The notes under the pieces were generated by a model, which worked only from the letters and a program-made list of their open reading frames with translations, had not been told where the DNA came from and did not search any database. DNA of 64,000 bases from Heracleum sosnowskyi. Its lineage: Eukaryota > Streptophyta > Magnoliopsida > Apiales > Apiaceae. Positions 27,001-39,536 of this stretch are shown here, one piece after another; the stretch's first letter is position 1, and the number at the start of each line of letters is the position of its first letter. Location: positions 1-64,000 of the forward strand of contig JAUIZM010000129.1 of the NCBI GenBank assembly GCA_030848705.1, in the 5' to 3' direction. The translations under genes were made by a program, and so were the position numbers.

Positions 27001-28728
27001 GGTTCAATTTTCCCCCATTTTGTTTGTATAGCTCTCTTTAGAGGTAAACGTAACCGGGCGTCCCCTGGTATCTGCTCCAATTCTGGCCAGGACAGCTCCA
27101 AATGAAGTTTTCTGCAATTCTATAAATCCATAGGGTCATACTACGAGAAAATATCAACAAAACGGTCAGCTTCTATTTTTCACCATTTTCCTTGTATAGC
27201 TCTCTTTGGAGGTATACGTAATCGGGCGTCCCCTGGTATCTGCACCAATTCAGGCCCGGACATCTCCGAATGAAGTTTTCTGTAATTCTATAAACCCATA
27301 GGGTCAAACTACGAGAAAATATCCACAAAACGACCTGGTTCAATTTTTCCCCATTTTCTTTGTATAGCTCTCTTTAGAGGTAAACGTAACTGGGCGTCCC
27401 CTGGTATCTGCTCCAATTCTGGCCAGGACAGCTCCAAATGAAGTTTTCTGCAATTCTATAAATCCATAGGGTCAAACTACGAGAAAATATCAACAAAACG
27501 GTCAGCTTCTATTTTTCACCATTTTCCTTGTATAGCTCCCTTTAGAGGTATACGTAATCGGGCGTCCCCTGGTATCTGCACCAATTCAGGCCCGGACATC
27601 TCCGAATGAAGTTTTCTGCAATTCTATAAACCCATAGGGTCAAACTACGAGAAAATATCCACAAAACGACCTGGTTCAATTTTTCCCCATTTTGTTTGTA
27701 TAGCTCTCTTTAGAGGTAAACGTAACCGGGCGTCCCCTGGTATCTGCTCCAATTCTGGCCAGGACAGCTCCAAATGAAGTTTTCTGCAATTCTATAAATC
27801 CATAGGGTCAAACTACGAGAAAATATCAACAAAACGGCCAGCTTCTATTTTTCACCATTTTCCTTGTATAGCTCTCTTTGGAGGTATACGTAATCGGGCG
27901 TCCCCTGGTATCTGCACCAATTCAGGCCCGGACATCTCCGAATGAAGTTTTCTGCAATTCTATAAACCCATAGGGTCAAACTACGAGAAAATATCCACAA
28001 AACGACCTGGTTCAATTTTTCCCCATTTTGTTTGTATAGCTCTCTTTAGAGGTAAACGTAACCGGGCGTCCCCTGGTATCTGCTCCAATTCTGGCCAGGA
28101 CAGCTCCAAATGAAGTTTTCTGCAATTCTATAAATCCATAGGGTCAAACTACGAGAAAATATCAACAAAACGGTCAGCTTCTATTTTTCACCATTTTCCT
28201 TGTATAGCTCTCTTTGGAGGTATACGTAATCGGGCGTCCCCTGGTATCTGCACCAATTCAGGCCCGGACATCTCCGAATGAAGTTTTCTGCAATTCTATA
28301 AACCCATAGGGTCAAACTACGAGAAAATATCGACAAAATGACCTGGTTCAATTTTTCCCCATTTTCTTTGTATAGCTCTCTTTAGAGGTAAACGTAACCG
28401 GGTGTCCCCTGGTATCTGCTCCAATTCTGGCCAGGACAGCTCCAAATGAAGTTTTCTGCAATTCTATAAATCCATAGGGTCAAACTACGAGAAAATATCA
28501 ACAAAACGGTCAGCTTCTATTTTTCACCATTTTCCTTGTATAGCTCTCTTTGGAGGTATACGTAATCGGGCGTCCCCTGGTATCTGCACCAATTCAGGCC
28601 CGGACATCTCCGAATGAAGTTTTCTGCAATTCTATAAACCCATAGGGTCAAACTACGAGAAAATATCCACAAAACGACCTGGTTCAATTTTTCCCCATTT
28701 TGTTTGTATAGCTCTCTTTAGAGGTAAA
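24025..28728. repeat. Variable four- to five-dimer cycles
   Basis: A recurring core of A gtcatac, B tgtaattc/ctttg, A aactggg/ccctttag, B gtttg appears at 24025, 25705 and 27049 (offsets 1680 and 1344 bp). Between cores are cggccag dimers, or dimers with tatcgac plus aaatgac in B (25201, 26545, 28225) and ccgggtg in A (25369, 26377, 26713, 28393). A private ttattcccc lies near 25329. The region looks like 8-mer cycles with one-dimer insertions. Confidence 0.82.
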
Positions 28729-30912
28729 CGTAACCGGGCGTCCCCTGGTATCTGCTCCAATTCTGGCCAGGACAGCTCCAAATGAAGTTTTCTGCAATTC
28801 TATAAATCCATAGGGTCAAACTACGAGAAAATATCAACAAAACGGTCAGCTTCTATTTTTCACCATTTTCCTTGTATAGCTCTCTTTGGAGGTATACGTA
28901 ATCGGGCGTCCCCTGGTATCTGCACCAATTCAGGCCCGGACATCTCCGAATGAAGTTTTCTGCAATTCTATAAACCCATAGGGTCAAACTACGAGAAAAT
29001 ATCGACAAAATGACCTGGTTCAATTTTTCCCCATTTTCTTTGTATAGCTCTCTTTAGAGGTAAACGTAACCGGGTGTCCCCTGGTATCTGCTCCAATTCT
29101 GGCCAGGACAGTTCCAAATGAAGTTTTCTGCAATTCTATAAATCCATAGGGTCAAACTACGAGAAAATATCAACAAAACGGTCAGCTTCTATTTTTCACC
29201 ATTTTCCTTGTATAGCTCTCTTTGGAGGTATACGTAATCGGGCGTCCCCTGGTATCTGCACCAATTCAGGCCCGGACATCTCCGAATGAAGTTTTCTGCA
29301 ATTCTATAAACCCATAGGGTCAAACTACGAGAAAATATCCACAAAACGACCTGGTTCAATTTTTCCCCATTTTGTTTGTATAGCTCTCTTTAGAGGTAAA
29401 CGTAACCGGGCGTCCCCTGGTATCTGCTCCAATTCTGGCCAGGACAGCTCCAAATGAAGTTTTCTACAATTCTATAAATCCATAGGGTCAAACTACGAGA
29501 AAATATCAACAAAACGGTCAGCTTCTATTTTTCACCATTTTCCTTGTATAGCTCCCTTTGGAGGTATACGTAATCGGGCGTCCCCTGGTATCTGCACCAA
29601 TTCAGGCCCGGACATCTCCGAATGAAGTTTTCTGCAATTCTATAAACCCATAGGGTCAAACTACGAGAAAATATCCACAAAACGACCTGGTTCAATTTTT
29701 CCCCATTTTGTTTGTATAGCTCTCTTTAGAGGTAAACGTAACCGGGCGTCCCCTGGTATCTGCTCCAATTCTGGCCAGGACAGCTCCAAATGAAGTTTTC
29801 TGCAATTCTATAAATCCATAGGGTCAAACTACGAGAAAATATCAACAAAACGGTCAGCTTCTATTTTTCACCATTTTCCTTGTATAGCTCTCTTTGGAGG
29901 TATACGTAATCGGGCGTCCCCTGGTATCTGCACCAATTCAGGCCCGGACATCTCCGAATGAAGTTTTCTGCAATTCTATAAACCCATAGGGTCAAACTAC
30001 GAGAAAATATCCACAAAACGACCTGGTTCAATTTTCCCCCATTTTGTTTGTGTAGCTCTCTTTAGAGGTAAACGTAACCGGGCGTCCCCTGGTATCTGCT
30101 CCAATTCTGGCCAGGACAGCTCCAAATGAAGTTTTCTGCAATTCTATAAATCCATAGGGTCATACTACGAGAAAATATCAACAAAACGGTCAGCTTCTAT
30201 TTTTCACCATTTTCCTTGTATAGCTCTCTTTGGAGGTATACGTAATCGGGCGTCCCCTGGTATCTGCACCAATTCAGGCCCGGACATCTCCGAATGAAGT
30301 TTTCTGCAATTCTATAAACCCATAGGGTCAAACTACGAGAAAATATCCACAACACGACCTGGTTCAATTTTTCCCCATTTTCTTTGTATAGCTCTCTTTA
30401 GAGGTAAACGTAACTGGGCGTCCCCTGGTATCTGCTCCAATTCTGGCCAGGACAGCTCCAAATGAAGTTTTCTGCAATTCTATAAATCCATAGGGTCAAA
30501 CTACGAGAAAATATCAACAAAACGGTCAGCTTCTATTTTTCACCATTTTCCTTGTATAGCTCCCTTTAGAGGTATACGTAATCGGGCGTCCCCTGGTATC
30601 TGCACCAATTCAGGCCCGGACATCTCCGAATGAAGTTTTCTGCAATTCTATAAACCCATAGGGTCAAACTACGAGAAAATATCCACAAAACGACCTGGTT
30701 CAATTTTTCCCCATTTTGTTTGTATAGCTCTCTTTAGAGGTAAACGTAACCGGGCGTCCCCTGGTATCTGCTCCAATTCTGGCCAGGACAGCTCCAAATG
30801 AAGTTTTCTGCAATTCTATAAATCCATAGGGTCAAACTACGAGAAAATATCAACAAAACGGTCAGCTTCTATTTTTCACCATTTTCCTTGTATAGCTCTC
30901 TTTGGAGGTATA
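28729..30912. repeat. 20-mer offset repeat, copy 1
   Basis: Thirteen monomers recur at 32089-34272 (offset 3360 bp). Markers are B tatcgac/aaatgac, A ccgggtg, A ccctttgg, B cccccattttg with tttgtgtag (30050 and 33410), A gtcatac, B with aacacgac, A aactggg/ccctttag. Private to this copy are acagttcc near 29111 and tttctac near 29465. Confidence 0.9.
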
Positions 30913-32088
30913 CGTAATCGGGCGTCCCCTGGTATCTGCACCAATTCAGGCCCGGACATCTCCGAATGAAGTTTTCTGCAATTCTATAAACCCATAGGGT
31001 CAAACTACGAGAAAATATCGACAAAATGACCTGGTTCAATTTTTCCCCATTTTCTTTGTATAGCTCTCTTTAGAGGTAAACGTAACCGGGTGTCCCCTGG
31101 TATCTGCTCCAATTCTGGCCAGGACAGCTCCAAATGAAGTTTTCTGCAATTCTATAAATCCATAGGGTCAAACTACGAGAAAATATCAACAAAACGGTCA
31201 GCTTCTATTTTTCACCATTTTCCTTGTATAGCTCTCTTTGGAGGTATACGTAATCGGGCGTCCCCTGGTATCTGCACCAATTCAGGCCCGGACATCTCCG
31301 AATGAAGTTTTCTGCAATTCTATAAACCCATAGGGTCAAACTACGAGAAAATATCCACAAAACGACCTGGTTCAATTTTTCCCCATTTTGTTTGTATAGC
31401 TCTCTTTAGAGGTAAACGTAACCGGGCGTCCCCTGGTATCTGCTCCAATTCTGGCCAGGACAGCTCCAAATGAAGTTTTCTGCAATTCTATAAATCCATA
31501 GGGTCAAACTACGAGAAAATATCAACAAAACGGTCAGCTTCTATTTTTCACCATTTTCCTTGTATAGCTCTCTTTGGAGGTATACGTAATCGGGCGTCCC
31601 CTGGTATCTGCACCAATTCAGGCCCGGACATCTCCGAATGAAGTTTTCTGCAATTCTATAAACCCATAGGGTCAAACTACGAGAAAATATCCACAACACG
31701 ACCTGGTTCAATTTTTCCCCATTTTCTTTGTATAGCTCTCTTTAGAGGTAAACGTAACTGGGCGTCCCCTGGTATCTGCTCCAATTCTGGCCAGGACAGC
31801 TCCAAATGAAGTTTTCTGCAATTCTATAAATCCATAGGGTCAAACTACGAGAAAATATCAACAAAACGGTCAGCTTCTATTTTTCACCATTTTCCTTGTA
31901 TAGCTCCCTTTGGAGGTATACGTAATCGGGCGTCCCCTGGTATCTGCACCAATTCAGGCCCGGACATCTCCGAATGAAGTTTTCTGCAATTCTATAAACC
32001 CATAGGGTCAAACTACGAGAAAATATCCACAAAACGACCTGGTTCAATTTTTCCCCATTTTGTTTGTATAGCTCTCTTTAGAGGTAAA
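30913..32088. repeat. Seven monomers between the 20-mer-offset copies
   Basis: The order is B tatcgac/aaatgac, A ccgggtg, B gtttg, A plain, B aacacgac/ctttg (31585), A aactggg with a ccctttgg ending (31753), B gtttg. The aactggg/ccctttgg combination is a recombinant-looking A, since aactggg elsewhere usually pairs with ccctttag. Confidence 0.8.
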
Positions 32089-34272
32089 CGTAACCGGGCG
32101 TCCCCTGGTATCTGCTCCAATTCTGGCCAGGACAGCTCCAAATGAAGTTTTCTGCAATTCTATAAATCCATAGGGTCAAACTACGAGAAAATATCAACAA
32201 AACGGTCAGCTTCTATTTTTCACCATTTTCCTTGTATAGCTCTCTTTGGAGGTATACGTAATCGGGCGTCCCCTGGTATCTGCACCAATTCAGGCCCGGA
32301 CATCTCCGAATGAAGTTTTCTGCAATTCTATAAACCCATAGGGTCAAACTACGAGAAAATATCGACAAAATGACCTGGTTCAATTTTTCCCCATTTTCTT
32401 TGTATAGCTCTCTTTAGAGGTAAACGTAACCGGGTGTCCCCTGGTATCTGCTCCAATTCTGGCCAGGACAGCTCCAAATGAAGTTTTCTGCAATTCTATA
32501 AATCCATAGGGTCAAACTACGAGAAAATATCAACAAAACGGTCAGCTTCTATTTTTCACCATTTTCCTTGTATAGCTCTCTTTGGAGGTATACGTAATCG
32601 GGCGTCCCCTGGTATCTGCACCAATTCAGGCCCGGACATCTCCGAATGAAGTTTTCTGCAATTCTATAAACCCATAGGGTCAAACTACGAGAAAATATCC
32701 ACAAAACGACCTGGTTCAATTTTTCCCCATTTTGTTTGTATAGCTCTCTTTAGAGGTAAACGTAACCGGGCGTCCCCTGGTATCTGCTCCAATTCTGGCC
32801 AGGACAGCTCCAAATGAAGTTTTCTGCAATTCTATAAATCCATAGGGTCAAACTACGAGAAAATATCAACAAAACGGTCAGCTTCTATTTTTCACCATTT
32901 TCCTTGTATAGCTCCCTTTGGAGGTATACGTAATCGGGCGTCCCCTGGTATCTGCACCAATTCAGGCCCGGACATCTCCGAATGAAGTTTTCTGCAATTC
33001 TATAAACCCATAGGGTCAAACTACGAGAAAATATCCACAAAACGACCTGGTTCAATTTTTCCCCATTTTGTTTGTATAGCTCTCTTTAGAGGTAAACGTA
33101 ACCGGGCGTCCCCTGGTATCTGCTCCAATTCTGGCCAGGACAGCTCCAAATGAAGTTTTCTGCAATTCTATAAATCCATAGGGTCAAACTACGAGAAAAT
33201 ATCAACAAAACGGTCAGCTTCTATTTTTCACCATTTTCCTTGTATAGCTCTCTTTGGAGGTATACGTAATCGGGCGTCCCCTGGTATCTGCACCAATTCA
33301 GGCCCGGACATCTCCGAATGAAGTTTTCTGCAATTCTATAAACCCATAGGGTCAAACTACGAGAAAATATCCACAAAACGACCTGGTTCAATTTTCCCCC
33401 ATTTTGTTTGTGTAGCTCTCTTTAGAGGTAAACGTAACCGGGCGTCCCCTGGTATCTGCTCCAATTCTGGCCAGGACAGCTCCAAATGAAGTTTTCTGCA
33501 ATTCTATAAATCCATAGGGTCATACTACGAGAAAATATCAACAAAACGGTCAGCTTCTATTTTTCACCATTTTCCTTGTATAGCTCTCTTTGGAGGTATA
33601 CGTAATCGGGCGTCCCCTGGTATCTGCACCAATTCAGGCCCGGACATCTCCGAATGAAGTTTTCTGCAATTCTATAAACCCATAGGGTCAAACTACGAGA
33701 AAATATCCACAACACGACCTGGTTCAATTTTTCCCCATTTTCTTTGTATAGCTCTCTTTAGAGGTAAACGTAACTGGGCGTCCCCTGGTATCTGCTCCAA
33801 TTCTGGCCAGGACAGCTCCAAATGAAGTTTTCTGCAATTCTATAAATCCATAGGGTCAAACTACGAGAAAATATCAACAAAACGGTCAGCTTCTATTTTT
33901 CACCATTTTCCTTGTATAGCTCCCTTTAGAGGTATACGTAATCGGGCGTCCCCTGGTATCTGCACCAATTCAGGCCCGGACATCTCCGAATGAAGTTTTC
34001 TGCAATTCTATAAACCCATAGGGTCAAACTACGAGAAAATATCCACAAAACGACCTGGTTCAATTTTTCCCCATTTTGTTTGTATAGCTCTCTTTAGAGG
34101 TAAACGTAACCGGGCGTCCCCTGGTATCTGCTCCAATTCTGGCCAGGACAGCTCCAAATGAAGTTTTCTGCAATTCTATAAATCCATAGGGTCAAACTAC
34201 GAGAAAATATCAACAAAACGGTCAGCTTCTATTTTTCACCATTTTCCTTGTATAGCTCTCTTTGGAGGTATA
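32089..34272. repeat. 20-mer offset repeat, copy 2
   Basis: This is the counterpart of 28729-30912 with the same subtype order, including the single-base tttgtgtag variant and aacacgac. The following B (34273) is gtttg where copy 1 is followed by tatcgac, which marks the end of shared sequence. Confidence 0.9.
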
Positions 34273-36004
34273 CGTAATCGGGCGTCCCCTGGTATCTGCA
34301 CCAATTCAGGCCCGGACATCTCCGAATGAAGTTTTCTGCAATTCTATAAACCCATAGGGTCAAACTACGAGAAAATATCCACAAAACGACCTGGTTCAAT
34401 TTTTCCCCATTTTGTTTGTATAGCTCTCTTTAGAGGTAAACGTAACCGGGCGTCCCCTGGTATCTGCTCCAATTCTGGCCAGGACAGCTCCAAATGAAGT
34501 TTTCTGCAATTCTATAAATCCATAGGGTCAAACTACGAGAAAATATCAACAAAACGGTCAGCTTCTATTTTTCACCATTTTCCTTGTATAGCTCTCTTTG
34601 GAGGTATACGTAATCGGGCGTCCCCTGGTATCTGCACCAATTCAGGCCCGGACATCTCCGAATGAAGTTTTCTGCAATTCTATAAACCCATAGGGTCAAA
34701 CTACGAGAAAATATCCACAAAACGACCTGGTTCAATTTTTCCCCATTTTGTTTGTATAGCTCTCTTTAGAGGTAAACGTAACCGGGCGTCCCCTGGTATC
34801 TGCTCCAATTCTGGCCATGACAGCTCCAAATGAAGTTTTCTGCAATTCTATAAATCCATAGGGTCAAACTACGAGAAAATATCAACAAAACGGTCAGCTT
34901 CTATTTTTCACCATTTTCCTTGTATAGCTCCCCTTGGAGGTATACGTAATCGGGCGTCCCCTGGTATCTGCACCAATTCAGGCCCGGACGTCTCCGAATG
35001 AAGTTTTCTGCAATTCTATAAACCCATAGGGTCAAACTACGAGAAAATATCCACAAAACGACCTGGTTCAATTTTTCCCCATTTTGTTTTTATAGCTCTC
35101 TTTAGAGGTAAACGTAACCGGGCGTCCCCTGGTATCTGCTCCAATTCTGGCCAGGACAGCTCCAAATGAAGTTTTCTGCAATTCTATAAATCCATAGGGT
35201 CAAACTACGAGAAAATATCAACAAAACGGTCAGCTTCTATTTTTCACCATTTTCCTTGTATAGCTCTCTTTGGAGGTATACGTAATCGGGCGTCCCCTGG
35301 TATCTGCACCAATTCAGGCCCGGACATCTCCGAATGAAGTTTTCTGCAATTCTATAAACCCATAGGGTCAAACTACGAGAAAATATCGACAAAATGACCT
35401 AGTTCAATTTTTCCCCATTTTCTTTGTATAGCACTCTTTAGAGGTAAACGTAACCGGGTGTCCCCTGGTATCTGCTCCAATTCTGGCCAGGACAGCTCCA
35501 AATGAAGTTTTCTGCAATTCTATAAATCCATAGGGTCAAACTACGAGAAAATATCAACAAAACGGTCAGCTTCTATTTTTCACCATTTTCCTTGTATAGC
35601 TCTCTTTGGAGGTATACGTAATCGGGTGTCCCCTGGTATCTGCACCAATTCAGGCCCGGACATCTCCGAATGAAGTTTTCTGCAATTCTATAAACACATA
35701 GGGTCAAACTACGAGAAAATATCGACAAAACGACCTGGTTCAATTTTTCCCCATTTTCTTTGTATTGCTCTCTTTAGAGGTAAACGTAACCGGGTGTCCC
35801 CTGGTATCTGCTCCAATTCTGGCCAGGACAGCTCCAAATGAAGTTTTCTGCAATTCTATAAATCCATAGGGTCAAACTACGAGAAAATATCAACAAAACG
35901 GTCAGCTTCTATTTTTCACCATTTTCCTTGTATAGCTCTCTTTGGAGGTATACGTAATCGGGCGTCCCCTGGTATCTGCACCAATTCAGGCCCGGACATC
36001 TCCG
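34273..36004. repeat. Domain-transition segment rich in private variants
   Basis: Around 34.8-36.0 kb, monomers carry many single-copy changes: ggccatgac (34794), gctccccttgg (34926), cggacgtctc (34985), gtttttatag (35089), acctagttc (35397), gcactcttt (35431), B tcgggtg (35617), the first aaacaca B (about 35690) and gtattgctc (35762). To the left, aaacaca, caagg and ccttttatag are absent. To the right they are common. Divergent monomers between two homogenised blocks are expected where homogenisation domains meet. Confidence 0.82.
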
Positions 36005-37012
36005 AATGAAGTTTTCTGCAATTCTATAAACCCATAGGGTCAAACTACGAGAAAATATCCACAAAACGACCTGGTTCAATTTTTCCCCATTTTCTTTGTA
36101 TAGCTCTCTTTAGAGGTAAACGTAACCGGGCGTCCCCTGGTATCTGCTCCAATTCTGGCCAGGACTGCTCCAAATGAAGTTTTCTGCAATTCTATAAATC
36201 CATAGGGTCAAACTACGAGAAAATATCAACAAAACGGTGAGCTTCTATTTTTCACCATTTTCCTTGTATAGCTCCCTTTGGAGGTATACGTAATCGGACG
36301 TCCCCTGGTATTTGCACCAATTCAGGCCCGGACATCTCCGAATGAAGTTTTCTGCAATTCTATAAACACATAGGGTCAAACTACGAGAAAATATCCACAA
36401 AACGATCTGGTTCAATTTTTCCCCATTTTCTTTGTATAGCTCTCTTTAGAGGTAAACGTAACCGGGCGTCCCCTGGTATCTGCTCCAATTCTGGCAAGGA
36501 CAGCTCCAAATGAAGTTTTCTGCAATTCTATAAACCCATAGGGTCAAACTACGAGAAAATATCCACAAAACGACCTGGTTCAATTTTTCCCCATTTTCTT
36601 TGTATAGCTCTCTTTAGAGGTAAACGTAACCGGGCGTCCCCTGGTATCTGCTCCAATTCTGGCCAGGACTGCTCCAAATGAAGTTTTCTGCAATTCTATA
36701 AATCCATAGGGTCAAACTACGAGAAAATATCAACAAAACGGTGAGCTTCTATTTTTCACCATTTTCCTTGTATAGCTCCCTTTGGAGGTATACGTAATCG
36801 GGCGTCCCCTGGTATTTGCACCAATTCAGGCCCGGACATCTCCGAATGAAGTTTTCTGCAATTCTATAAACACATAGGGTCAAACTACGAGAAAATATCC
36901 ACAAAACGACCTGGTTCAATTTTTCCCCATTTTCTTTGTATAGCTCTCTTTAGAGGTAAACGTAACCGGGCGTCCCCTGGTATCTGCTCCAATTCTGGCA
37001 AGGACAGCTCCA
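36005..37012. repeat. 504-bp (3-monomer) tandem duplication
   Basis: A segment covering half a B, a whole A (actgctcc, cggtgagc, ccctttgg), a whole B (tatttgcacc, aaacaca) and half an A (ggcaagg) is present twice at an offset of 504 bp (A at 36121 and 36625, B at 36289 and 36793). Differences in copy 1 are B tcggacg and cgatctgg. Boundaries are approximate to the crossover interval 36508-36535. Confidence 0.9.
36457..36624. repeat. Chimeric A/B monomer at a duplication junction
   Basis: The first part is class A (cgtaacc, tctgctcc, ggcaagg, agctccaaatg). From aaaccc onward it is class B (tatccac, cgacctggttcaa, ctttg, ggtaaa). The switch lies between positions 52 and 79 (about 36509-36535), inside the 26-bp A/B-identical segment. 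It is flanked by B on the left and A on the right, so alternation breaks here. It is the reciprocal type to the chimera at 8905 and is the scar of the 504-bp duplication. Confidence 0.92.
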
Positions 37013-38998
37013 AATGAAGTTTTCTGCAATTCTATAAATCCATAGGGTCAAACTACGAGAAAATATCAACAAAACGGTCAGCTTCTATTTTTCACCATTT
37101 TCCTTGTATAGCTCTCTTTGGAGGTATACGTAATCGGGCGTCCCCTGGTATCTGCACCAATTCAGGCCCGGACATCTCCGAATGAAGTTTTCTGCAATTC
37201 TATAAACCCATAGGGTCAAACTACGAGAAAATATCCACAAAACGACATGGTTCAATTTTTCCCCATTTTGTTTGTATAGCTCTCTTTAGAGGTAAACGTA
37301 ACCGGGCGTCCCCTGGTATCTGCTCCAATTCTGGCCAGGACAGCTCCAAATGAAGTTTTCTGCAATTCTATAAATCCATAGGGTCAAACTACGAGAAAAT
37401 ATCAACAAAACGGTCAGCTTCTATTTTTCACCATTTTCCTTGTATAGCTCTCTTTGGAGGTATACGTAATCGGGCGTCCCCTGGTATCTGCACCAATTCA
37501 GGCCCGGACATCTCCGAATGAAGTTTTCTGCAATTCTATAAACACATAGGGTCAAACTACGAGAAAATATCCACAAAACGACCTGGTTCAATTTTTCCCC
37601 ATTTTCTTTGTATAGCTCTCTTTAGAGGTAAACGTAACCGGGCGTCCCCTGGTATCTGCTCCAATTCTGGCCAGGACAGCTCCAAATGAAGTTTTCTGCA
37701 ATTCTATAAATCCATAGGGTCAAACTACGAGAAAATATCAACAAAACGGTCAGCTTCTATTTTTCACCATTTTCCTTGTATAGCTCCCTTTGGAGGTATA
37801 CGTAATCGGGCGTCCCCTGGTATTTGCACCAATTCAGGCCCGGACATCTCCGAATGAAGTTTTCTGCAATTCTATAAACACATAGGGTCAAACTACGAGA
37901 AAATATCCACAAAACGACCTGGTTCAATTTTTCCCCATTTTCTTTGTATAGCTCTCTTTAGAGGTAAACGTAACCGGGCGTCCCCTGGTATCTGCTCCAA
38001 TTCTGGCCAGGACAGCTCCAAATGAAGTTTTCTGCAATTCTATAAATCCATAGGGTCAAACTACGAGAAAATATCAACAAAACGGTCAGCTTCTATTTTT
38101 CACCATTTTCCTTGTATAGCTCTCTTTGGAGGTATACGTAATCGGGCGTCCCCTGGTATCTGCACCAATTCAGGCCCGGACATCTCCGAATGAAGTTTTC
38201 TGCAATTCTATAAACCCATAGGGTCAAACTACGAGAAAATATCCACAAAACGACCTGGTTCAATTTTTCCCCATTTTCTTTGTATAGGTCTCTTTAGAGG
38301 TAAACGTAACCGGGCGTCCCCTGGTATCTGCTCCAATTCTGGCCAGGACAGCTCCAAATGAAGTTTTCTGCAATTCTATAAATCCATAGGGTCAAACTAC
38401 GAGAAAATATCAACAAAACGGTCAGCTTCTATTTTTCACCATTTTCCTTGTATAGCTCCCTTTGGAGGTATACGTAATCGGGCGTCCCCTGGTATCTGCA
38501 CCAATTCATGCCCGGACATCTCCGAATGAAATTTTCTGCAATTCTATAAACACATAGGGTCAAACTACGAGAAAATATCCACAAAACGACCTGGTTCAAT
38601 TTTTCCCCATTTTCTTTGTATAGCTCTCTTTAGAGGTAAACGTAACCGGGCGTCCCCTGGTATCTGCTCCAATTCTGGCCAGGACAGCTCCAAATGAAGT
38701 TTTCTGCAATTCTATAAATCCATAGGGTCAAACTACGAGAAAATATCAACAAAACGGTCAGCTTCTATTTTTCACCATTTTCCTTGTATAGCTCTCTTTG
38801 GAGGTATACGTAATCGGGCGTCCCCTGGTATCTGCACCAATTCAGGCCCGGACATCTCCGAATGAAGTTTTCTGCAATTCTATAAACCCATAGGGTCAAA
38901 CTACGAGAAAATATCCACAAAACGACCTGGTTCAATTTTTCCCCATTTTCTTTGTATAGCTCTCTTTAGAGGTAAACGTAACCGGGCGTCCCCTGGTA
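37013..38998. repeat. Right-type dimers before the 56-bp duplication
   Basis: Alternating A (tctctttgg or ccctttgg) and B (aaaccc or aaacaca, mostly ctttg). Private changes are acatgg (B 37129), tataggtctc (38284), attcatgcc plus atgaaattttc (B 38473). The pairing of a ccctttgg A with a following aaacaca B recurs (37633/37801, 38305/38473) and continues through the right half. Confidence 0.8.
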
Positions 38999-39110
38999 TC
39001 TGCTCCAATTCTGGCCAGGACAGCTCCAAATGAAGTTTTCTGCAATTCTATAAATCTGCTCCAATTCTGGCCAGGACAGCTCCAAATGAAGTTTTCTGCA
39101 ATTCTATAAA
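38999..39110. repeat. 56-bp in-monomer tandem duplication
   Basis: Within the A monomer starting 38977, the segment from tctgctcc to tctataaa is present twice, at 38999-39054 and 39055-39110, making that monomer 224 bp. The ends share a 3-bp atc (ggtatctgctcc and ataaatccata), so the junction fits slippage or microhomology repair. Since 56 is not a multiple of 3, the two copies are read in different frames. This opens a chance minus-strand ORF of 70 codons at 38932-39144 whose middle is the same DNA read in two frames. It is not a gene. Confidence 0.95.
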
Positions 39111-39536
39111 TCCATAGGGTCAAACTACGAGAAAATATCAACAAAACGGTCAGCTTCTATTTTTCACCATTTTCCTTTTATAGCTCCCTTTAGAGGTATA
39201 CGTAATCGGGCGTCCCCTGGTATCTGCACCAATTCAGGCCTGGACATCTCCGAATGAAGTTTTCTGCAATTCTATAAACCCATAGGGTCAAACTACGAGA
39301 AAATATCCACAAAACGACCTGGTTCAATTTTTCCCCATTTTGTTTCTATAGCTCTCTTTAGAGGTAAACGTAACCGGGCGTCCCCTGGTATCTGCTCCAA
39401 TTCTGGCCAGGACAGCTCCAAATGAATTTTTCTACAATTCTATAAATCCATAGGGTCAAACTACGAGAAAATATCAACAAAACGGTCAGCTTCTATTTTT
39501 CACCATTTTCCTTGTATAGCTCCCTTTGGAGGTATA
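39111..39536. repeat. Dimers linking to the 3363-bp duplication
   Basis: This is the end of the 224-bp A monomer (the first ccttttatag with ccctttag), a B (39201) with ggcctggac and gtttctatag, and an A (39369) with gaatttttctac and ccctttgg. These private changes are not repeated elsewhere in the window. Confidence 0.8.

Noticed and set aside
38932..39144. Minus-strand ORF of 70 codons
   Set aside because: It exists only because the 56-bp duplication shifts phase by two bases. The same DNA is translated twice in different frames, and every ordinary monomer closes all frames. It has no recognisable domain.
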